NCBI GenBank assembly: GCA_036337945.1
Contig: JAYZDF010000021.1
Location: forward strand, 1 to 29,845
Length of the DNA: 29,845 nucleotides
Direction: 5' to 3'
From: JAYZDF01 sp036337945
Lineage (GTDB): Bacteria; Myxococcota; Kuafuiibacteriia; Kuafuiibacteriales; Kuafuiibacteriaceae
Both the position numbers and the translations under genes were made by a program. Under the pieces are notes generated by a model. That model was not told the DNA's origin, did not search any database, and worked only from the letters and a program-made list of their open reading frames with translations. Every line of letters starts with the position of its first letter. Position 1 is the first letter of the stretch. Below are positions 1 through 7,577 of this stretch, in pieces.

Positions 1-119
1 CCAACACTGCGGCCGATGTCATTCACGTGTTTGTCGAGTCGATTCGAAACGCGATTGCAAAGGGTGAGGACCCTAGGGCCTTGCCCAATCGAGAGGTAAC
101 AGTTTCGTTTTGGGTCTAA
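1..119 (+). CDS. C-terminal end of an unrecognised protein (partial)
   Basis: An open frame enters from the left edge (codons in phase with base 3) and stops at TAA 117-119. The visible 38 residues end in REVTVSFWV. The alternating hydrophobic tail could be a final beta strand, as in some TonB-like or barrel proteins, but I do not recognise the family. The stop lies inside the start of the next gene (TTG at 110), so the two genes overlap by 10 bases and this gene is probably the upstream member of the same operon. The start and most of the protein lie outside the window. Confidence 0.5.
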   Translation, partial: NTAADVIHVFVESIRNAIAKGEDPRALPNREVTVSFWV

Positions 120-850
120 ACGAGTACATCATATTCGGCGTTTTTGCCGTCTTGTTGAGCGTCACGGTGTTGCTGCCGAGCAGTCGTAAACGTTTGCTCG
201 CGAAATCGATGACGGACTGGATCTTAGATGGATCTAGCCTTTTTGTTCAAGGAACGCTTATCCCATGGGTTCAAACCGCTGTGCTCTATGTCGCTTACTT
301 GAACCTCATGCCTTCCTACAAAGGACAGCTTACTGTTCCGTTTTGGCTGGCCTTCGCGCTCAATTTTGTGGTGGTCGACTATTTGTATTATTGGAACCAT
401 CGACTGTTTCATCGTCGCCCATTTTGGCCGCTTCATATGATTCACCACACCATGACCGATATGGATGTTTTAGGAACATCTAGGAATACACTTTGGACGA
501 GCTTCTTTATTGTCTACGTGTGGGTCAATTCTTTGATGCTGTTTTTGCTGGCTGATCCAGCGCCTTATCTTCTAAGCATCACGCTCACGGCGAGTTTGGA
601 TATGTGGCGTCATTCGAAGCTTTATGGCGAACGTCTCGGCGTGCTGCACCGCGTTTTGAGCATGGTACTGATTACGCCCCTACATCATGCGGTTCATCAT
701 TCCGACAGTGAAACCGCAGGCAACTACGGCGCAAACTTGAGTCTTTGGGACCGGCTTCACGGGACGTATCGGGCGGCTGATGAGACGCCCACCAAGCTCG
801 GTGTGTCGACTCATTTGAGTCTGGTTCGCAAATTGGTGTGGCCTTTCTGA
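110..850 (+). CDS. Fatty acid hydroxylase / sterol desaturase superfamily membrane protein
   Basis: This is an integral membrane di-iron oxygenase that would hydroxylate or desaturate a lipid substrate using O2. The family's histidine clusters are visible: HRLFH at residues 97-101, HMIHH at 109-113 and HHAVHH at 192-197, with a further His at 168. The typical C-terminal stretch NYGANLSLWDRLHGTY (205-220) is also present. Hydrophobic segments lie near residues 5-22, 45-65, 76-94 and 130-160. Its 246 residues suit the bacterial family. The TTG start at 110 is the best available: GAGAGG lies 13 bases upstream and no ATG occurs before residue 34. The stop TGA overlaps the ATG of the next gene, so the two are translationally coupled. 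The substrate is unknown; the family also includes carotenoid and sphingolipid hydroxylases. Confidence 0.85.
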   Translation: MGLNEYIIFGVFAVLLSVTVLLPSSRKRLLAKSMTDWILDGSSLFVQGTLIPWVQTAVLYVAYLNLMPSYKGQLTVPFWLAFALNFVVVDYLYYWNHRLFHRRPFWPLHMIHHTMTDMDVLGTSRNTLWTSFFIVYVWVNSLMLFLLADPAPYLLSITLTASLDMWRHSKLYGERLGVLHRVLSMVLITPLHHAVHHSDSETAGNYGANLSLWDRLHGTYRAADETPTKLGVSTHLSLVRKLVWPF

Positions 851-1458
851 TGACGATTCGAGGCATATTAATCAGCTTGTTCCCCTTGGCTATGACTGCG
901 GGCGCCGTGACCAGCTTAGGTTTGGCTTTCTGGTGTAAAGATCCGGCTTATTTCGGAGTGATGTTAGTCTTTTTGTATGTTTTGCCAGTGCTATGCTTTC
1001 GCATTCACCAATTGATTGCGCCCATAAAAATGGGGGGTAGTCATTTGGCAGGGAAGGGCTACTCGGGCTGGTACGGCGGTCATCAAATTCAGCTTATTTA
1101 CCTGTATTTACCGGTTTTAGAGCGAATGCTTCGGCTTGTTCCGGGCGCCTTTAGTTTGTGGCTCAGGCTTTGGGGTGCCAAGGTCGGCAAAGGCGTCTAC
1201 TGGACTCCGCATTTTGAACTTTCGGACCGAAGTCTGCTGAGCGTGGGTGACAACGTAATCTTCGGCCACCGCGTGACGATCGTGGCCCATTTGATAAAGC
1301 CTACGAAGAAAAATCTGCTGTTATATGTCAAACCGGTCCAAATTGGTGCCCAGGCCTTCGTCGGTGCGGGCACGGTGATTGGTCCCGGTGTCACCGTCAA
1401 CGACGGAGCTTTTGTGGCTATTGGTTCTCATCTTTATCCGAACTCAGAGGCTTCCTAG
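850..1458 (+). CDS. Left-handed beta-helix (hexapeptide) acyltransferase with N-terminal membrane segments
   Basis: The C-terminal half carries hexapeptide repeats of the LbH transferase fold (about residues 108-198), for example the run VGAGTVIGPGVTV, preceded by VIFGH. The His in VIFGH (about 140) sits where LbH acetyltransferases keep their catalytic His. Two hydrophobic helices (about 5-27 and 33-55) precede the repeats, so it is probably membrane-bound and acts on a lipid or membrane-attached acceptor. I chose ATG 850, which overlaps the preceding TGA by one base, over an in-frame GTG at 838 that lies inside the upstream gene. The product is 202 residues. The stop TAG (1456-1458) overlaps the GTG of the next gene. 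The helix has few complete coils and could be a short relative of WcaF/NodL-type enzymes. Acyl donor and acceptor are unknown. Confidence 0.75.
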   Translation: MTIRGILISLFPLAMTAGAVTSLGLAFWCKDPAYFGVMLVFLYVLPVLCFRIHQLIAPIKMGGSHLAGKGYSGWYGGHQIQLIYLYLPVLERMLRLVPGAFSLWLRLWGAKVGKGVYWTPHFELSDRSLLSVGDNVIFGHRVTIVAHLIKPTKKNLLLYVKPVQIGAQAFVGAGTVIGPGVTVNDGAFVAIGSHLYPNSEAS

Positions 1459-2939
1459 TGCGTATCGCTTTTTCAGTCTTCAAGGCGTTGACCCGGTCAT
1501 CGGTCAAACGCTTTGAAGCCGCTTTGATGGCTCCTGAGGCGACACAAAAGCAAGTGTTGACCGAACTTACGGACATGGTCGCGCAGACCGAATATGGTCA
1601 GCATTACGAGATTCATTCACTTGCTGACTTTCGTGAAAAATTGCCATTGGTCGAATATGGCGAGTTGCAACCGTGGGTCGAGCGACAAAAAGCGAGTGCA
1701 GCCAGAGTGTTGACCGCTGAGCCGCCGAAACTTTACGAAAAAACTTCGGGGAGTTCGGGCCCGGCAAAATACATCCCTTATACCAAGGCGCTTCAGAACT
1801 CATTTTCACGCATGTTTGGTTTATGGGCCTACGATGTTTTAGAAAATGGACCGGGCTTACGTTCGGCCAAGTTATTCTTTTCTATTTCACCATCTTTTGG
1901 TGAGCCCGAAACGACCGAAGCTGGAACTCAGGTCGGGCTTGAAGATGATTCCGACTATGTTTCCGGATGGATGAATTGGTTCCTCAAACCTTTTTTCGCG
2001 GTGCCGACATCGCTCAGCTCGATTCGAGATCCCGAAGTGTTCAAGTTGGAACTCGCGCGAGCTTTGGCCAAAGCCCGAGACCTCGAAGTGATTTCGGTAT
2101 GGAATCCGAGCTTTCTAACGATGATCTTGTCTTATATGCGTGAGAATTCAGCTGAGCTGGGGCTGGCCACAGACTTTGAAACCAAGGACGTGTGGCCAAA
2201 CCTCAAACTCATTTCGTGTTGGACGAGCGCCAACGCGGCGCCTTTAGCCGAGCGTTTAAAGGAAGAGTTTCCGGAGGTTTTGGTTCAAGGCAAAGGCCTA
2301 TTGGCGACCGAAGCTCCGATTACGATTCCTTGGATAGCGGCTAAAGGCTTCGTACCTTTGTTGGATGAGGTGTTCTTGGAGTTTGAGACTCAAAGCGGCG
2401 ACCTGCTTTTGCTCCATGAATTACAAGAAGATGAAACCTATCGAGTGATCGTTTCACAAAAAGGTGGATTGTGTCGTTACCGCATGGGCGACTTGGTCAA
2501 AGTGACCGGTTTTTATCAGCAAACACCTTGCCTGGATTTTGTCGGGCGGGCCGATTCGGTTTCCGACTTGGTGGGCGAAAAATTGAGTGAAGAATTTGTG
2601 CATCAGACGCTTCAAAATCTTCGGGATGAATTCTCTGGTTTTGCGATGCTCGTGCCGGTGCGAAAGCCGCATGACCAGTATGTCTTATTGGTCAGCAACA
2701 CGAACTCCTCGGTCGAAAAATTAGCCGACTTGTTGGAGTCGGGACTTTGTCAGGCTCATCATTATCAACACGCCCGCCATTTGCAACAGCTTGGCCCTTG
2801 CCGAGTGGTGGTAGCGAAAAACGCTTCGGACTTGTTTTTAGAAGAGGAGCAGCGCCGAGGCTTGAAACTCGGCGATATCAAGCCCCGTAGTTTGTATCAC
2901 CAAGTGGCTTCCGAGACTTTAATGGAGATTTTACAATGA
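1458..2939 (+). CDS. GH3-family adenylating acyl-acid amido synthetase
   Basis: GH3 proteins belong to the ANL adenylation superfamily: they activate a carboxylic acid with ATP and join it to an amine, usually an amino acid. The nucleotide-binding motifs are in order: YEKTSGSSGPAKYIPYT (residues 93-109), GLLATEA (280-286) and YRMGD (341-345), followed by VGRAD (362-366) and GEKLSEEF (373-380) at the hinge. The length of 493 residues matches bacterial GH3 proteins, and plant members are somewhat longer. GTG 1458 overlaps the preceding TAG, and the ATG of the following methyltransferase overlaps this stop (ATGA), so expression is coupled on both sides. Best known from plants (jasmonate and auxin conjugation), bacterial members are mostly uncharacterised. 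Its setting between lipid-type hydroxylase, acyltransferase and methyltransferase genes suggests an acyl conjugate, but the substrates cannot be read from the sequence. Confidence 0.88.
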   Translation: MRIAFSVFKALTRSSVKRFEAALMAPEATQKQVLTELTDMVAQTEYGQHYEIHSLADFREKLPLVEYGELQPWVERQKASAARVLTAEPPKLYEKTSGSSGPAKYIPYTKALQNSFSRMFGLWAYDVLENGPGLRSAKLFFSISPSFGEPETTEAGTQVGLEDDSDYVSGWMNWFLKPFFAVPTSLSSIRDPEVFKLELARALAKARDLEVISVWNPSFLTMILSYMRENSAELGLATDFETKDVWPNLKLISCWTSANAAPLAERLKEEFPEVLVQGKGLLATEAPITIPWIAAKGFVPLLDEVFLEFETQSGDLLLLHELQEDETYRVIVSQKGGLCRYRMGDLVKVTGFYQQTPCLDFVGRADSVSDLVGEKLSEEFVHQTLQNLRDEFSGFAMLVPVRKPHDQYVLLVSNTNSSVEKLADLLESGLCQAHHYQHARHLQQLGPCRVVVAKNASDLFLEEEQRRGLKLGDIKPRSLYHQVASETLMEILQ

Positions 2940-3811
2940 GTTCTGATTTTACGGTGTCACGCTTTTTTCGAGAGACTTGGAGTTTGCTCAGCCTATTCTT
3001 GCTGCCCAGCAAAAACCGCACTTCGTCGGTGTACGAGTTACTTGGAAAGCACAATAACCTGGCAGAAGAGAGCCTTTACCTGAATTTGGGCTATTGGAAG
3101 AGCGCGAATGGTTACGATGAAGCTTGTGAGGCTTTGGCCGAAGAACTCGCTCAAGTGGCGGCGCTGAAGTCAGGCGAAACTGTGTTGGACGTGGGTTGTG
3201 GGTTTGGCGATCAAGACAACTACTGGCTTACTAAATACGATTTAGCGAGAGTCACCGCGATCAATGTGACCGAGTTACAGCTCGAACATGCGCGAACGCG
3301 GTTTACGGACAATCGACTCCGTTTTGAGTATGCTTCCGCCATCGATTTGCCTTACGACGAAGCCCAGTTCGATAAAGTTTTAGCTTTGGAATCGGCCTTT
3401 CATTTCAACACCCGTGAAGATTTTTTCCCGCAGGCTTTTCGGGTACTCAAACCGGGGGGACGGATTGCACTTGCAGATTGTATCTCCCGGCAAAATGAAT
3501 TTTCCTGGTTTGAGCGAGTGAAACTCTATTTCGGTCGTTCTTTTTGGCAAATCCCGATGGCGAATATGTACAACGCAGAAAAATACGCCGAAAAAATGCG
3601 CGCGGCCGGATTTGAAGAGGTTGAAGTACATTCGATAGCAGAGCACGTCTTCCAGGGATTTAAGAAGTTTGCCATAACCCGGTCTAAGGATGCGGAAGTG
3701 GTGAAACGAACCCATCCGATGCTGCGCAAAATGTGGGCGGCCCAACATGACGGTTACAAAAACTTGGATTACGTACTGGTGACAGCAAAAAAGAAAAAGG
3801 ACTTGAGCTAA
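2936..3811 (+). CDS. Class I SAM-dependent methyltransferase
   Basis: The Rossmann-fold SAM-binding motif I is VLDVGCGFGDQ (residues 83-93). The later motifs are SAIDLPYDEAQFDKVLALES (about 134-153) and LKPGGRIALADC (about 171-182). The N-terminal stretch YLNLGYWK (48-55) is typical of the small-molecule methyltransferases related to sterol, tocopherol and macrolide sugar O-methyltransferases. The start ATG overlaps the GH3 stop by four bases, and the stop TAA is followed at once by the ATG of the TM2 gene. It probably methylates the product or an intermediate of the same pathway. Whether it is an O-, C- or N-methyltransferase cannot be told. The N-terminal 30 residues carry a short hydrophobic patch (LLSLFLLP) that may touch the membrane. 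Confidence 0.85.
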   Translation: MSSDFTVSRFFRETWSLLSLFLLPSKNRTSSVYELLGKHNNLAEESLYLNLGYWKSANGYDEACEALAEELAQVAALKSGETVLDVGCGFGDQDNYWLTKYDLARVTAINVTELQLEHARTRFTDNRLRFEYASAIDLPYDEAQFDKVLALESAFHFNTREDFFPQAFRVLKPGGRIALADCISRQNEFSWFERVKLYFGRSFWQIPMANMYNAEKYAEKMRAAGFEEVEVHSIAEHVFQGFKKFAITRSKDAEVVKRTHPMLRKMWAAQHDGYKNLDYVLVTAKKKKDLS

Positions 3812-4108
3812 ATGTCTGATAAAAACTGGTTGGTGACACTCGTGTTGTGTTTTGTCGGGGGCCAGCTCGGGGCCCATCGACTTTATGTCGGAAAATATCA
3901 GACTGGCATATTCCTGCTTTTGTTCGGTTCTATGGCGTATACGGTTGAAAGTGACGTGATTCGCAAAGCTGGAGTGAGCTTGAATGCGATTTGGATGATG
4001 ATTGACCTTTTTACTATTTTATCTGGGAAATTTCGCGATGGAGAACAGCTGTTAATTGGTAAGCCTCGGTCTGCGGGACAGACAGTTTCAATGACGGATG
4101 AAGATTGA
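3812..4108 (+). CDS. TM2-domain membrane protein
   Basis: This small protein of 98 residues has the TM2 signature: a first helix with FVGGQLGAHRLYVGKYQTG (about residues 14-32), a short turn, and a second helix pair ending in WMMIDLFTIL. TM2 proteins consist of two membrane helices and an aromatic turn motif; the bacterial function is unknown. The gene starts on the base after the methyltransferase stop, making it the last member of the five-gene run. A possible weak hairpin follows (4139-4171) before the convergent glmS. It may be a membrane accessory to the enzymes encoded upstream, but that rests only on position. Confidence 0.8.
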   Translation: MSDKNWLVTLVLCFVGGQLGAHRLYVGKYQTGIFLLLFGSMAYTVESDVIRKAGVSLNAIWMMIDLFTILSGKFRDGEQLLIGKPRSAGQTVSMTDED

Positions 4109-4138
4109 TACCTCACTCGTTCCTGAGTCCTGAGCTTG

Positions 4139-4171
4139 CGTAAACTTAACGCTAAAAAGTAAAAGTTTGCG
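4139..4171. other. Weak inverted repeat between convergent TM2 gene and glmS
   Basis: CGTAAACTT (4139-4147) pairs with AAGTTTGCG (4163-4171) with one G-T pair and a 15-base loop. It sits in the roughly 100-base gap between two convergent genes, where a terminator is expected. No clear T-run follows on either strand, so this may only be a weak or rho-assisted site. Confidence 0.25.
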
Positions 4172-4211
4172 AAATCTATTGCGATGAATTGAACGGTGTC
4201 TCTGACAGCAA

Positions 4212-6050
4212 TTATTCTACGGTGACCGACTTCGCGAGGTTTCGCGGTTGGTCGACGTCGGTGCCGCGGATATCTGCGATGTGATAGGCCAGCAGCTGCA
4301 AAGGTACTACCGTGATAATCGGGTCGATCAGCGGATGATTAGCCGGAACAATGAAGACATCGTCCGCGATGTTCGCAACTTTGGAATCACCTTCGGTAGC
4401 GATGGTGATGAGCTTTCCGTCACGGGCGCGAACTTCTTCGAGATTGGAGAACGTCTTATCGTAAAAGGGCCCTTGCGTGACGATACCGACAATCGGCAGG
4501 TTCTCGTCGATCAACGCGATCGGGCCGTGTTTCATTTCGCCTGCGGAATAGCCTTCGGCGTGAATATAAGAAATCTCTTTGAGCTTGAGCGCGCCTTCCA
4601 GAGCGATCGGGTAGTTGCCGCCGCGGCCGAGGTATAAAAAGTTTGAGGCTTTGGCGTATCTTCGGGCGATCGCAATCAGTGCGGCTTCACGGGCGAGAAC
4701 GTTTTCAATCTGGTTCGGAATTTCGCGAAGATGATTGAGATGCTCTTGGGCTTCGTCTTTGTCGATTTTACCCAAAGTTCGGCCGAGATATAGAGCCATC
4801 AAGTACAGCGCGACCAATTGCGTTGTGAAAGCCTTCGTGGATGCGACCCCGATTTCTGGTCCGGCGTGGGTGTACATGACGCCGCCGGATTTGGCGCATT
4901 CGCGCGCGATGGATGACTCGATGACATTGCACACGGCGAATACGGTCGCACCCCGGCGTTTGCCTTCTTTGATCGCGGCCAAGGTGTCTGCAGTCTCGCC
5001 GGATTGGGAGATTGCGAGGATGCCCGTGCGCTCATTGACGATTGGGTCGCGGTAACGAAACTCACTCGCTAAATCAACTTCGACCGGCACTCGACTAATT
5101 GATTCGATCATCATCTTGCCGCAAAGTCCGGAATGATAGCTCGTACCGCAGGCCACGATAATTATGCGGTCGAGATTTTCTAGATTGCCGAGTTCAACGC
5201 CGTCGAGATGGACAGTGGCGTCTTCCATAGAAACACGACCGCGAATGGTATCGGCGATAGCGACGGGCTGCTCATGGATCTCTTTGTGCATGAAGTGCTT
5301 GTGGCCACCTTTTTCTGCCATGACTGGGGACCAGTCTACGCGGCGTGGCTTGAGGTCCACGGGAGTGCCCTCGGCGATGGTGGTTATTTCCACACCCTTG
5401 GTTGAGAGGACGGCCATTTGTCCATCTTCCATAAAGATAAAATCGCGCGTATGAGCGAGGAGGGCGGGGATGTCGGAAGCGACGAAGACTTCGCCTTCGC
5501 CGACGCCAAGCACGATAGGAGATGCGCTTTTTGCGGTGATAATCTTCTCAGGCTCGGCTTCCGATTGAATAACAAAGGCGTACGCGCCTTTGACCTCGGC
5601 CAACGAGTTTCGAACTGCACTGACGAAGTCGGGTGACGTTTTTGAATGCTTCGCCACCAAATGGGCCATGATTTCGGTGTCGGTTTCGCTTTTGAATTCG
5701 TGACCCAGACCTTCGAGTTGATGACGAAGCTCAAGATAGTTCTCGATAATCCCGTTGTGAACCACGGTTACGCCTTCGGTGTGGTGAGGATGAGCGTTTT
5801 CTTCAGACGGGCGCCCATGGGTCGCCCAGCGAGTATGTCCAATGCCCGCGTTACCTTTGAGGGGGCTTTCGCGAAGAACTTTATCGAGGTTGGCCAACTT
5901 GCCTACGGCGCGACGGATTTGCGTTTTATCTGCGTCATCTAAGACGGCGACGCCGGCGGAATCGTAGCCGCGATATTCTAGTTTCCTCAGTCCTTCAACG
6001 ATGATGTCGGTCGCTTCTTGGGGACCAATATATCCAACAATTCCACACAT
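4212..6050 (-). CDS. glmS: Glutamine--fructose-6-phosphate aminotransferase (isomerizing)
   Basis: GlmS makes glucosamine-6-phosphate from fructose-6-phosphate and glutamine, the first committed step toward UDP-GlcNAc. The protein begins MCGIVGYIG, so Cys2 becomes the N-terminal nucleophile of the class II glutaminase domain (about residues 1-230), with GHTRWATHG further on. Two SIS sugar-isomerase domains follow (about 290-430 and 460-600, the first with ACGTSYHSG and SQSGETADT), and the protein ends in the family's conserved LAKSVTVE. Its 612 residues are normal. It lies 14 bases downstream of glmU, as in many bacteria, and shares its transcript. A TAAGG that includes the glmU stop is the nearest Shine-Dalgarno-like sequence, some distance upstream. 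The spacer is too short for a glmS ribozyme, so control probably lies upstream of glmU. Confidence 0.97.
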   Translation of the reverse strand: MCGIVGYIGPQEATDIIVEGLRKLEYRGYDSAGVAVLDDADKTQIRRAVGKLANLDKVLRESPLKGNAGIGHTRWATHGRPSEENAHPHHTEGVTVVHNGIIENYLELRHQLEGLGHEFKSETDTEIMAHLVAKHSKTSPDFVSAVRNSLAEVKGAYAFVIQSEAEPEKIITAKSASPIVLGVGEGEVFVASDIPALLAHTRDFIFMEDGQMAVLSTKGVEITTIAEGTPVDLKPRRVDWSPVMAEKGGHKHFMHKEIHEQPVAIADTIRGRVSMEDATVHLDGVELGNLENLDRIIIVACGTSYHSGLCGKMMIESISRVPVEVDLASEFRYRDPIVNERTGILAISQSGETADTLAAIKEGKRRGATVFAVCNVIESSIARECAKSGGVMYTHAGPEIGVASTKAFTTQLVALYLMALYLGRTLGKIDKDEAQEHLNHLREIPNQIENVLAREAALIAIARRYAKASNFLYLGRGGNYPIALEGALKLKEISYIHAEGYSAGEMKHGPIALIDENLPIVGIVTQGPFYDKTFSNLEEVRARDGKLITIATEGDSKVANIADDVFIVPANHPLIDPIITVVPLQLLAYHIADIRGTDVDQPRNLAKSVTVE

Positions 6051-6064
6051 AGTTATTTCATACC

Positions 6065-7498
6065 TTATTTCTTAGATGATTTTTTCGCAGCTTTGGCTGC
6101 ATCGCTGGCGCGCTTTCGAATTTGAATCGCTCGACCTGCTTTCTCTGTTTGGCGAGCGCGTCCCAAAGCGAGACTGTCTTTTGTGACTTCATCGGTGAGA
6201 GCGCTTCCGGCTGCCACATAGGAGTTCTTTCCAATTTTGAGTGGGGCCACGAGCGTGGAGTTTGAACCGACGAACACGCCATCTCCGATCTCTGTTTTGT
6301 GTTTTCCGTAGCCGTCATAATTACAGGTGATGGTCCCAGCGCCTATATTCGCGCCGGCGCCAATCTCAGCGTCACCCAGATAACTGAGGTGAGAAGCTTT
6401 TGCGCCTTTGCCGAGCGTTGTTTTCTTGATCTCAACAAAGTTCCCCACCTTCGAGCCTTTCATCAATTTTGCTCCCGGTCGAATTCGTGCGAATGGCCCA
6501 ACTTGGACGTCTGCTTGCAGTCGAGCATCTTCAATGACAGTGTGGGGTTTGACGAGCACCCGATCGCCCAGCGTGCCGTTGGTAATCACGCTTCCGGTGT
6601 CTATCTCGCACGCTTTGCCGATTTTTGTTTCTCCGCGGAGGTGAACGCCGGGCTGAATGATCGTATCTCGTCCGACCTTCACGTCGACGCCAATGTAAGT
6701 CGTGTCTGGGTCAACGATGGTGACCCCAGACTCCATAAGTTCTTCACAACGGCGTGCTCTCAGAGAGGCTTCGAGCTCAGCAAGTTGTACTCGGTTGTTT
6801 GCGCCGAGGACTTCGATCGGGTCTTTGACCACCAGCCCATGCATGGGCTGCCCGACTTGCTCCGCAATCTCAATGAGATCCGTGAGATAGTACTCTCCTT
6901 GGGCGTTGTCTGTGCCCAGTCGCTTGAGAGAGCGTTTGAGGAAGTTCGAGGAAAAGCAATAGATTCCAGCGTTTACCTCTTTGATTTCAAGCTGCTCCGG
7001 CTGGCAGTCCTTGTGTTCGACGATGCCGGTCACCTGGCCACGTTTGTTTCGAATGACCCTACCGTAACCTGTGGGGTCGGGAGGTATCATGGATAAAACG
7101 GAGCCTGCGCTGCCTTTTTTGGCGGCGAGTCGTACCAGCTTTTTCACGGTCGAAAGTCTCAGAAGAGGGACGTCTCCAGATAGCACCAAGACTTGCCCTG
7201 AAAAGCGTTTTAGAGCCTCCATACCGACCATGAGTGCATGACCTGTTCCCCTTTGCTCCGTTTGATGGGCATAGACGCATGCGGACGAAAAGGCTGCGTC
7301 CAGGTCATTTTGCACAAGGTCAGCCCCGTGGCCGACCACGACGACAGTTCGTTCGGCTTTCAACATCTGCGCGTGTCTCACAGGATAGTGCACAAGCGGA
7401 AGGCCTCCAACGGTGTGAAGGACTTTGGGTAAGTTTGAGCGCATCCTCGTGCCTTTGCCGGCGGCGAGGATAACGGCGGCGATTTTTTGCCCGGCCAT
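6065..7498 (-). CDS. glmU: Bifunctional UDP-N-acetylglucosamine pyrophosphorylase / glucosamine-1-phosphate N-acetyltransferase
   Basis: GlmU acetylates glucosamine-1-phosphate and then couples it to UTP, giving UDP-GlcNAc for peptidoglycan and lipid A. The N-terminal nucleotidyltransferase domain (about residues 1-235) starts with AVILAAGKGTRMRSNLPKVL, the uridyltransferase signature. The C-terminal part (about 260-460) is a long left-handed beta-helix with hexapeptides such as IGAGANIGAGTITCNYDGYG, the acetyl-CoA and catalytic region of GlmU. At 477 residues it is about 20 longer than the E. coli enzyme; the extra length is a Lys/Ala-rich tail ending AAKKSSKK. It is the first gene of a glmU-glmS pair and is divergent from the ompA-like gene, with a palindrome between them. 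Confidence 0.96.
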   Translation of the reverse strand: MAGQKIAAVILAAGKGTRMRSNLPKVLHTVGGLPLVHYPVRHAQMLKAERTVVVVGHGADLVQNDLDAAFSSACVYAHQTEQRGTGHALMVGMEALKRFSGQVLVLSGDVPLLRLSTVKKLVRLAAKKGSAGSVLSMIPPDPTGYGRVIRNKRGQVTGIVEHKDCQPEQLEIKEVNAGIYCFSSNFLKRSLKRLGTDNAQGEYYLTDLIEIAEQVGQPMHGLVVKDPIEVLGANNRVQLAELEASLRARRCEELMESGVTIVDPDTTYIGVDVKVGRDTIIQPGVHLRGETKIGKACEIDTGSVITNGTLGDRVLVKPHTVIEDARLQADVQVGPFARIRPGAKLMKGSKVGNFVEIKKTTLGKGAKASHLSYLGDAEIGAGANIGAGTITCNYDGYGKHKTEIGDGVFVGSNSTLVAPLKIGKNSYVAAGSALTDEVTKDSLALGRARQTEKAGRAIQIRKRASDAAKAAKKSSKK

Positions 7499-7540
7499 AA
7501 GTTCGAAAGGAAACTTTCAGAACATGAGATAACGGTCAAC

Positions 7541-7567
7541 TTGCGAGTTACCGCAATGCGGTATAAA
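7541..7567 (+). promoter_or_regulatory. Candidate promoter of the ompA-like gene
   Basis: TTGCGA (7541-7546) and TATAAA (7562-7567) are separated by 15 bases, slightly short for a sigma-70 promoter. Transcription would begin near 7574. That lies only a few bases before GTG 7578, which supports a downstream start for the protein. The spacer contains a perfect palindrome (7549-7563). Confidence 0.35.
7549..7563. promoter_or_regulatory. Perfect 15-bp palindrome in the glmU/ompA divergent region (operator candidate)
   Basis: TACCGCAATGCGGTA has two 7-base arms around a central A. It sits in the 79-base gap between divergent glmU and the ompA-like gene, and between the candidate -35 and -10 elements of the latter. 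A dimeric regulator bound here could affect both directions. The regulator is unknown, and a one-base loop makes an RNA hairpin unlikely. Confidence 0.45.
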
Positions 7568-7577
7568 CCACAGATAG

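Noticed and set aside
3380..3877. 165-codon open frame on the - strand across the methyltransferase gene
   Set aside because: Antisense to a clear methyltransferase; the translation is low in recognisable structure and ends in the TM2 gene.
6051..6064. glmS ribozyme
   Set aside because: Only 14 bases separate glmU and glmS, far too few for the ribozyme core.
6299..7096. 265-codon open frame on the + strand across glmU
   Set aside because: It lies wholly antisense to glmU, whose motifs are intact, and its translation shows no domain or ribosome site.
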